Source: an uncultured Bacteroidales bacterium
Lineage (GTDB): Bacteria; Bacteroidota; Bacteroidia; Bacteroidales; Bacteroidaceae
Assembly: GCA_937896105.1 (NCBI GenBank)
Contig: CALBKR010000040.1
Location: forward strand, 1 to 12,523
DNA length: 12,523 nt
Direction of reading: 5' to 3'
Below are positions 7,822-12,523 of this stretch, piece by piece. The number at the start of each line of letters is the position of its first letter. Positions within the stretch are counted from its first letter, which is position 1. A program made the translations under genes and the position numbers. Below the pieces are notes generated by a model. That model ran no database searches. It had not been told where the DNA came from and saw only the letters and a list, made by a program, of their open reading frames with translations.

Positions 7822-8918
7822 TGATGGACTTGAGGAGCCGTTCCAGAGAAATAGTAACGAAAGCAGCAATCCTTGTTATTGCACTGCTTGTCGTACCATT
7901 TGCCAAAGCGCAGGAAATGGCACACTCCGAGGTGGAGAAGGAGCTCCCAAAAGTATCGGCTTGGGAGAAGATAAAGGATTTCACCTTAAAGACTGTTGAT
8001 TTTGTCGACCACCTGCTGAACGAGACCGACAGTACATATATCTCGCAGAACGAGTATAATATGTCGGTATACCCTATGTATACATATAGCTACGAGCACT
8101 ACCGTTTCTCATCTACAGGCAAGAAACAGAGCATTACGATTGCGCCCGACAGCCGCAACAAGTTAGGGGTGTACGTTGGCTGGAGATGGTTGTCGATTGG
8201 ATATAGCATTGACCTGCAGAGCAGCCACCCATACACAGATTTCAATATCAGCCTCTATGCTTCGAGAATGGGAATAGACCTTTTCTACCGCAAGAGCAGC
8301 GAGGGTTACAAGATACGTAGCCTGAGCGGCTTCTATGAGAATGATGAGCCGCTGCAGAACTACAACAACAATTTCGACGGACTGACCGTGAAGCAGAAAG
8401 GACTCAACCTCTATTATATCTTTGACAAACGTTTCTCGTACCCTGCCGCCTACAGCCAGTCGGAGATACAACGCATCAGCGCCGGCTCGTTCATATTGGG
8501 TGTCAACTACAACGAGCAGGAGTTCTCGTTCGACTACACAGGACTTGACCAAAGGATACAGGAGCAACTGAACCCTGAACTGAAATTCAGGGAGATTATG
8601 TACAAGGATTTCAGCATCAATTTCGGTTATAGCTATAATTGGGTGTTTGCAAAGAACTTCCTTGCAAGCATCTCGCTCACACCGGCTATCGGATACAAGA
8701 ACACATCATTAAAATTGCTCGACAGCAAGAGCTTGCTGTCGAGCATCAATTTCGATTTCATAACACGCGCTGCAGTAGTGTATAACAACAAAAGATACTA
8801 TGCAGGCGCCTCGCTTGTCTCACACGCCTATTTCTATAACAAGAGCCGATTGTCGCTCATCAATGGCTTTGGCGTTGTAAAGGTTTTTCTCGGCTTCAAT
8901 TTCTGGCGCAAGAAATAG
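7821..8918 (+). CDS. Exported DUF4421 protein, probable outer-membrane beta-barrel
   Basis: 365 residues. Signal peptide about 1-30 (basic start, hydrophobic ILVIALLVVPFAKA, cleavage before Q31). The remainder resembles DUF4421 proteins of Bacteroidales: YISQNEYNMSVYPMYTYSYE, then RNKLGVYVGWRWLSIGYSID, a middle region with YYIFDKRFSYPAAYSQS, and alternating aromatic strands to a C-terminal KVFLGFNFWRKK. It is inferred to be a beta-barrel; no function is established. The ATG overlaps the TAA of the oxidoreductase by one base; a second ATG follows directly at 7824. It is the last gene of the plus-strand unit, ending in a hairpin shared with the convergent gene. Confidence 0.82.
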   Translation: MMDLRSRSREIVTKAAILVIALLVVPFAKAQEMAHSEVEKELPKVSAWEKIKDFTLKTVDFVDHLLNETDSTYISQNEYNMSVYPMYTYSYEHYRFSSTGKKQSITIAPDSRNKLGVYVGWRWLSIGYSIDLQSSHPYTDFNISLYASRMGIDLFYRKSSEGYKIRSLSGFYENDEPLQNYNNNFDGLTVKQKGLNLYYIFDKRFSYPAAYSQSEIQRISAGSFILGVNYNEQEFSFDYTGLDQRIQEQLNPELKFREIMYKDFSINFGYSYNWVFAKNFLASISLTPAIGYKNTSLKLLDSKSLLSSINFDFITRAAVVYNNKRYYAGASLVSHAYFYNKSRLSLINGFGVVKVFLGFNFWRKK

Positions 8919-8920
8919 CG

Positions 8921-8937
8921 CTGACAGGTCTTGTCAG
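8921..8937. terminator. Hairpin between convergent genes, possible bidirectional terminator
   Basis: CTGACAG (8921-8927) and TTGTCAG (8931-8937) can pair over 6-7 bp around a 3-5 base loop. It starts 2 bases after the DUF4421 stop and overlaps the last codons and TGA of the minus-strand gene. There is no T-tract on either side, so it is a weak candidate. Confidence 0.35.
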
Positions 8938-10457
8938 AAATGCACGCCCAATGTTGCAACGACCGAGTGGTCGATTTCGCTCACCTGCGCACCGGGATTG
9001 GGAACCTTGTAGTCGTAGAAGGGGTAGAACTCAGACTCCTGCTGCTCCATCATATACGCAAGGTCAAAATAGAAGCGCTTTCCACGGAATCCCAAGCCTG
9101 CAGTAACTATATTCTTGTCGAAACGATTCATATAGTCGGTCGATGTCTCGATAACGCTTGCATTGGCAAGTTCTTTATAAGCATCCGATGCAAACGGTGC
9201 TGTAATATAATTATATCCCAGACGCACGGCGAAGCCATCTACATTCAGCTCGGCACCGATGCGTGCCGTGTGCTGCGCCTTCATATTATATGATATCTCC
9301 TCGTTCTGCGCCTTGCCCACTTTGCTTCGACCAGTGAAGGCTGCTGTCCTGTAATCGGCATACTCATACTCGGCATTGAGCGCAAGGTATGTTCCGAAGG
9401 TGTAGGACATCGCGGCATTGAAACGCCAAGGGGTTGCCAGTTTGCTGCGAACCTCGAAGTCGCCGCCATAGAAATCGGCATCGGTTGTTGTAAAATATTT
9501 ACCGTCAGGGTCGGTTATTGCAGCCGAGTAGTACTCGTTCAGATTGTAGAATGTAGGAGTGTGCACTGCCAGGCCTATCTTGAACGGTGAATATTTGAAG
9601 GGACGGAATATCGCACCCAACTTGAGGTCGAAACCATATCCTTTAATAAAGGCATTGTTCTCAAGAGTGTAGATGGCACCATAGGAATCACTCTCGCTAT
9701 AAGCTGTGTAGCGGTTGTAATCGACATTGGCAACGCCGACCGTAGCACCAAGATATACCCTGTCATTGAAATTGGCAGAGAGATTGAAATCGACAACGCT
9801 AACACCGCCGCGAACCTCTTCATAGAAATCGAGGTCGTCGGGAGTCCACACAAGTGTAGAGTCATCGTATGCCAGGAAATTATCGCCTGTATTGTCACAA
9901 AGATAGGCATCGGCTGCAAGCAGTGTCAACCAACTGTAATTCAGGTTGGTATACATTGAACTGCTCATATTGTTGTAATCGAACGGAGTGTTGTATGTAT
10001 TATAGAGCTGGTACATTACAAACTGCTGCGAAAAGCCATCGGCATATCCGCACATCTCAAAATCGGATGTCAGGTTATTCTTCTTGCGATAGCCCAAACC
10101 GATGTTCAGATACTTGAGATATTTGCCGTCACGCTCGAGCGAAAAGACGAAAGCAGCATTGCCAAGATAGGCATTGACATTGTTGCTGTTCACAGCTGTT
10201 CCTTCATAGATTGCCTCATTGGTCTTTACATTAAGCCCTGCAGTAATGGCAAAATCGCTACTACGATACATTGCCATACCGGCAGGGTTTGTACCCATTG
10301 TCGTAAGGTCAGCGCCCAGGGCACTCATAGAGCCACCCATACCCACATAGCGTGCTGTACCCAAGAGTTCGTTCTCGAACATTGAAGATACATTATACAT
10401 ATTCTGTGCACTCAAGCCTATCGGGAGCAGAGAAAGGATATATAATAAGCGTTTCAT
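8934..10457 (-). CDS. OmpP1/FadL/TodX-family outer-membrane protein
   Basis: 507 residues. Signal peptide 1-17 (MKRLLYILSLLPIGLSA). The mature N terminus has the family signature: GTARYVGMGGSMSALGAD (33-50) followed by NPAG (57-60), as in the N-terminal hatch of FadL-type transporters. The rest is a long run of aromatic beta-strands (for example LNIGLGYRKKNN, FKIGLAVHTPTFYNL, RFNAAMSYTF, VRLGYNYI) to a C-terminal VVATLGVHF. FadL relatives move hydrophobic compounds across the outer membrane; Bacteroidota members are often loosely labelled hemin receptors. The substrate is unknown. The ATG at 10457 is preferred over one at 10502, which would put 15 polar residues before the signal peptide. The 72-base gap to the upstream gene has no TAnnTTTG element, so the two are probably co-transcribed. 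Confidence 0.85.
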   Translation of the reverse strand: MKRLLYILSLLPIGLSAQNMYNVSSMFENELLGTARYVGMGGSMSALGADLTTMGTNPAGMAMYRSSDFAITAGLNVKTNEAIYEGTAVNSNNVNAYLGNAAFVFSLERDGKYLKYLNIGLGYRKKNNLTSDFEMCGYADGFSQQFVMYQLYNTYNTPFDYNNMSSSMYTNLNYSWLTLLAADAYLCDNTGDNFLAYDDSTLVWTPDDLDFYEEVRGGVSVVDFNLSANFNDRVYLGATVGVANVDYNRYTAYSESDSYGAIYTLENNAFIKGYGFDLKLGAIFRPFKYSPFKIGLAVHTPTFYNLNEYYSAAITDPDGKYFTTTDADFYGGDFEVRSKLATPWRFNAAMSYTFGTYLALNAEYEYADYRTAAFTGRSKVGKAQNEEISYNMKAQHTARIGAELNVDGFAVRLGYNYITAPFASDAYKELANASVIETSTDYMNRFDKNIVTAGLGFRGKRFYFDLAYMMEQQESEFYPFYDYKVPNPGAQVSEIDHSVVATLGVHF

Positions 10458-10529
10458 AGTTTTTTTGTTTTTATCTGGTTTGTTTTCAATGTTGCAATTC
10501 ACCTTTTTAATACCTTGCGCATTGCAGTA

Positions 10530-11825
10530 TCATCTGCGTGAGCCGCCACGGCTGCCACCGCCACTGTTTCCACTGCGGCCACCGCCACCGGAGTAACCGC
10601 TTCGGCTACCGCCCGAAGAACTTCCGCTACGGCTACCGCTGCTGTATGAGCTGCTGTTTGAGTTCCTTGAACGGGATACGCTGGTACTGCTTGGGCGGTT
10701 ATAGCCCGATGATGAGTTCCCTGAACGGCTTCTGCTGTTTACCGAGCTTCCGCTACGGCTGCTACCCGATGTAGAACCGCTCTGCTGCTGCCTGCGGCGT
10801 ACAGTGCTTGCCGAGCCATTTTCACGGCGCTGGCTGTTGCTGCCGGTGGTTGTGCGTACCTGCTGCTCACGACGCGCATTGCTGCTGTTGACTGTTGTAC
10901 GGTTCTGCTGTTCGCGGCGTGTGCCGGTCGTTGTGCGTACCTGCTGCTCGCGACGCGGATTGCTGCTGTTGACCGTCGTACGGTTCTGCTGTTCGCGGCG
11001 TGTGCCGGTCGTTGTGCGTACCTGCTGCTCACGGCGCGGGTTGCTGCTGTTGGCAGTTGTACGGTTCTGCTGTTCGCGGCGTGTGCCGGTAGTTGTGCGT
11101 ACCTGCTGCTCACGGCGTGGGCTTGACGGCCTGCCATTTGTCACATTGTCATTGCCCTTATTGCCACGGCCGGTACCTGCGATTCTGTCATTCTTATCCC
11201 TGCGGCCACCCATCATGCCGTTGGTCGGTGGGTTGGAATAGCGGTGTGCAGGACGCCAAGAGTTGTAGTGCGGCTTGTGACACCAATTGTGCGCGTACCA
11301 GTGGTGATGGTTGTGCCACCAATAATCATTATAGTAATTATAATAGGGATTGTAATACCATCTTGGGTGCCAGCTGTAATAGCTGTGCCAGTTCCAGGCA
11401 TTCCAGGAGTAGAAACTGTTTGAATAGTAGTAGGGATTGTTATATGTCGGGTATATATTTATTGTGTAACCGTTGTCGTATACATACCAGTCACTCAACC
11501 CGCAGTCGTACATCAAATCCCAGAAAATATTGCTGAACAGCCTCTTGCGTGGGGAGTGGAAACGGATGATGCGTGTCGAATAGGTGTAGTCATCGACAAC
11601 ATCGTAGAGGTCGTTGGTGTAATAGCCGTCACCGTCATCGGTGATGTATACATCCTCGACATCGTCTTCTATTACCACGTCGTTGTCACCTACAAAATAG
11701 ACATCCTCGGCGCTCTTTACCACAAGCACCGTCTTCTCCTTCTTCGGTACATAGTAGAGGTCATCGACCTGTGCCCAAGAGAGAACCGGATAAACCAACA
11801 TCAGTAATAACGCAAACTTTTTCAT
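10530..11825 (-). CDS. Secreted Tyr/Trp/His-rich low-complexity protein with Arg/Gln repeats and RGG-like tail
   Basis: 431 residues; I do not recognise a named domain. In order: signal peptide 1-18 (MKKFALLLMLVYPVLSWA); an acidic Asp/Val/Tyr segment (20-82) with EDVYFVGDND, EDVYITDDGDG and YDVVDD; a short basic/hydrophobic stretch (83-105) and two Cys at 108 and 182; a block extremely rich in Tyr, Trp, His and Asn (about 113-195, for example DYWWHNHHHWYAHNW); a tandem repeat region (236-327) alternating RREQQVRTTTGT and RREQQNRTT-x-NSSN; then a Ser/Gly/Arg tail (328-431) ending GGGSRGGSRR. There is no lipobox, so it is periplasmic or released rather than a lipoprotein. The opposite charges of the N-terminal and C-terminal halves could allow self-association, and the His-rich block could bind metal or heme; both are inference. 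It has its own promoter and paired operator-like boxes, and precedes the FadL-like gene. Confidence 0.78.
   Translation of the reverse strand: MKKFALLLMLVYPVLSWAQVDDLYYVPKKEKTVLVVKSAEDVYFVGDNDVVIEDDVEDVYITDDGDGYYTNDLYDVVDDYTYSTRIIRFHSPRKRLFSNIFWDLMYDCGLSDWYVYDNGYTINIYPTYNNPYYYSNSFYSWNAWNWHSYYSWHPRWYYNPYYNYYNDYWWHNHHHWYAHNWCHKPHYNSWRPAHRYSNPPTNGMMGGRRDKNDRIAGTGRGNKGNDNVTNGRPSSPRREQQVRTTTGTRREQQNRTTANSSNPRREQQVRTTTGTRREQQNRTTVNSSNPRREQQVRTTTGTRREQQNRTTVNSSNARREQQVRTTTGSNSQRRENGSASTVRRRQQQSGSTSGSSRSGSSVNSRSRSGNSSSGYNRPSSTSVSRSRNSNSSSYSSGSRSGSSSGGSRSGYSGGGGRSGNSGGGSRGGSRR
10849..11118 (-). repeat. In-frame 81-bp tandem repeat within the low-complexity gene
   Basis: The string GTTGTGCGTACCTGCTGCTC recurs on the plus strand at 10849, 10930, 11011 and 11092, with only single-base changes inside it, exactly 81 bases apart. 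This gives three full units and a partial fourth. Each unit encodes 27 residues made of two related halves, RREQQVRTTTGT and RREQQNRTT-x-NSSN-x. Units differ by a few substitutions, mostly near Pro/Ala and Val/Ala positions. Because 81 is divisible by three, gain or loss of units keeps the frame. Confidence 0.92.
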
Positions 11826-11857
11826 AGCTGTATAATTTAAATACCTTTTTCCTGATA

Positions 11858-11865
11858 CAAAGATA
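11858..11865 (-). promoter_or_regulatory. Bacteroidales -7 element for the low-complexity secreted protein gene
   Basis: On the minus strand this is TATCTTTG, an exact TAnnTTTG match, 32 bases before the ATG at 11825. The region 19-21 bases upstream is a C/T-rich run without a TTTG, so the -33 element is poor. As at the DUF4476 gene, this suggests dependence on an activator bound just upstream. Confidence 0.62.
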
Positions 11866-11888
11866 GAGTGAGAAAAAGAGAGAATAGA

Positions 11889-11922
11889 GGGAAAAATCCT
11901 ACAAGATGCGGGGATTTTCCCT
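11889..11922 (-). promoter_or_regulatory. Paired palindromic boxes upstream of the low-complexity gene (putative operator, copy B)
   Basis: On the minus strand, AGGGAAAATCCCC is followed by AGGATTTTTCCC; the box starts are 21-22 bases apart. The two boxes are also complementary to each other (about 10 bp arms). The 34-bp block lies exactly 23 bases before the TATCTTTG element, the same geometry as copy A at 1648-1681, while the bases between block and -7 element are unrelated. Conservation of the boxes without the spacer argues for protein binding. Confidence 0.45.
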
Positions 11923-11940
11923 ATTTAAGCGATATATATA

Positions 11941-11978
11941 ACAAAACAGGCTCCAAAATATTGTGGAGCCTGTTTTGT
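11941..11978 (-). terminator. Strong intrinsic terminator downstream of ilvC
   Basis: A perfect 15-bp inverted repeat (ACAAAACAGGCTCCA at 11941-11955, TGGAGCCTGTTTTGT at 11964-11978) around an 8-base loop begins 14 bases after the ilvC stop. On the minus strand the descending arm ends in CTGTTTTGT and runs into an alternating T/A tract, which fits termination of ilvC transcripts and insulates the promoter just beyond it. Confidence 0.82.
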
Positions 11979-11992
11979 CGTTTTATACAGAA

Positions 11993-12523
11993 TCAATTAT
12001 TCTCGGGACGCAGTTTACGCACCACCTCGGCTGTGCGCCACATCTCGCTCTCACGCAAAGCCTTGAGCTCCTCGTTGAGTTTTTCACGATAGTCGGGCTG
12101 GGAGTTGGAATCGATTGATATCTGCGCCTCGTTTCCACTCTTCACCGACTCATAGAGCTTATACATAACAGGCTTAATAGCATCGTGGAAAGGAGTCATC
12201 CAGTCGAGTGCGCCACGCTGTGCTGTCGTTGAGCAGTTGGCATACATCCAGTCCATTCCCTTTGCCGAGAAGAGCGGCATAAGCGACTGGGTGAGTTCCT
12301 CAACTGTCTCATTGAACGCCTCGGACGGTGTATGACCGTTCTCGCGCAACACCTCGTACTGTGCAAGGAAAAGTCCCTGGATAGCACCCATCAGCGAGCC
12401 ACGCTCACCTGTGAGGTCGGACACGGCCTCGCGTTCGAAGGTTGTTTCGAAGAGATAACCCGAACCTATTCCGATTCCGAATGCCAGCACGCGCTCCAAT
12501 GCCTTGCCTGTCGCATCCTGATG
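11993..12523 (-). CDS. ilvC: Ketol-acid reductoisomerase, C-terminal part (5' end outside window)
   Basis: About 176 residues are visible, open to the right edge and ending in TGA at 11993. The enzyme converts 2-acetolactate or 2-aceto-2-hydroxybutyrate to the dihydroxy acid in valine, leucine and isoleucine synthesis, using NADPH and Mg2+. The visible part is the knotted helical C-terminal domain: HQDATGKALERVLAFG at the edge, then LFETTFE, SDLTGERG (the Asp and Glu fit the metal ligands), SEAFNETVEE (the second pair of Glu ligands), MDWMYANCSTTAQRGALDWM, and a C-terminal VRKLRPENN. The closest resemblance is to the roughly 350-residue enzymes of Bacteroidales. A TTG at 12499-12497 is internal to the gene, not a start. 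Confidence 0.96.
   Translation of the reverse strand, partial: HQDATGKALERVLAFGIGIGSGYLFETTFEREAVSDLTGERGSLMGAIQGLFLAQYEVLRENGHTPSEAFNETVEELTQSLMPLFSAKGMDWMYANCSTTAQRGALDWMTPFHDAIKPVMYKLYESVKSGNEAQISIDSNSQPDYREKLNEELKALRESEMWRTAEVVRKLRPENN

Noticed and set aside
10458..10502. An upstream ATG for the FadL-like gene
   Set aside because: It would add 15 polar residues before a standard signal peptide.
10849..11118. Regularly spaced repeats that could suggest a CRISPR array
   Set aside because: Units are directly abutting with no variable spacers, the period is 81 bases (a multiple of three), and the array lies inside an intact coding frame.
10804..11241. A plus-strand frame encoding a repetitive Cys/Arg/Val-rich peptide
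   Set aside because: It is the mirror of the 81-bp coding repeat on the minus strand, whose frame has a signal peptide and promoter; the Cys richness is a by-product.
11941..11978. Perfect 15-bp inverted repeat considered as an insertion-sequence end or attachment site
   Set aside because: It sits 14 bases after the ilvC stop with an A/T-rich run on the downstream side, and no transposase, integrase or target duplication is nearby; a terminator explains it.

Overview
The window looks like a Bacteroidales (Bacteroidota) chromosome of moderate GC content. The evidence is a set of families typical of that order (DUF4476, DUF4468, a Porin_10-like barrel, DUF4421, a kinase-free PASTA protein next to rluD), TAnnTTTG-type -7 promoter elements, and mostly absent Shine-Dalgarno sequences. 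The family or genus cannot be fixed from the sequence alone. I see no tRNA, rRNA, CRISPR array, insertion sequence or phage gene.

Layout. 1-1098 (+): the 3' end of a PPi-dependent phosphofructokinase gene, followed after 7 bases by a membrane-anchored GH25 lysozyme. 1155-1595 (-): a small secreted DUF4476 protein with its own promoter. 1691-3703 (-): a two-gene unit in which a J-domain/transmembrane/two-PASTA fusion protein is followed by the pseudouridine synthase rluD. 3704-3963: a divergent promoter region. 3964-8918 (+): a tight five-gene unit of secreted DUF4468 protein, 58-residue membrane protein, 692-residue outer-membrane porin, Gfo/Idh/MocA oxidoreductase and DUF4421 barrel-like protein. 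8934-11825 (-): a secreted Tyr/Trp/His-rich low-complexity protein carrying an in-frame 81-bp tandem repeat, then an OmpP1/FadL-like outer-membrane protein. 11941-12523 (-): a strong terminator and the 3' end of ilvC.

Most of the window is envelope biology: a lysozyme, a PASTA sensor-like protein, three beta-barrel-like proteins and several small exported proteins. Two observations stand out. First, the protein next to rluD joins a cytoplasmic J domain with an intact HPD motif, across one membrane helix, to two PASTA repeats that should lie in the periplasm. That suggests a link between a cell-wall-binding module and Hsp70 (DnaK). Second, the DUF4476 gene and the Tyr/Trp/His-rich gene, about 10 kb apart, each carry a 34-bp pair of GGGA...TCC-type palindromic boxes exactly 23 bases upstream of a TATCTTTG -7 element with a poor -33 element. 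This looks like the operator of an unidentified activator controlling secreted proteins.
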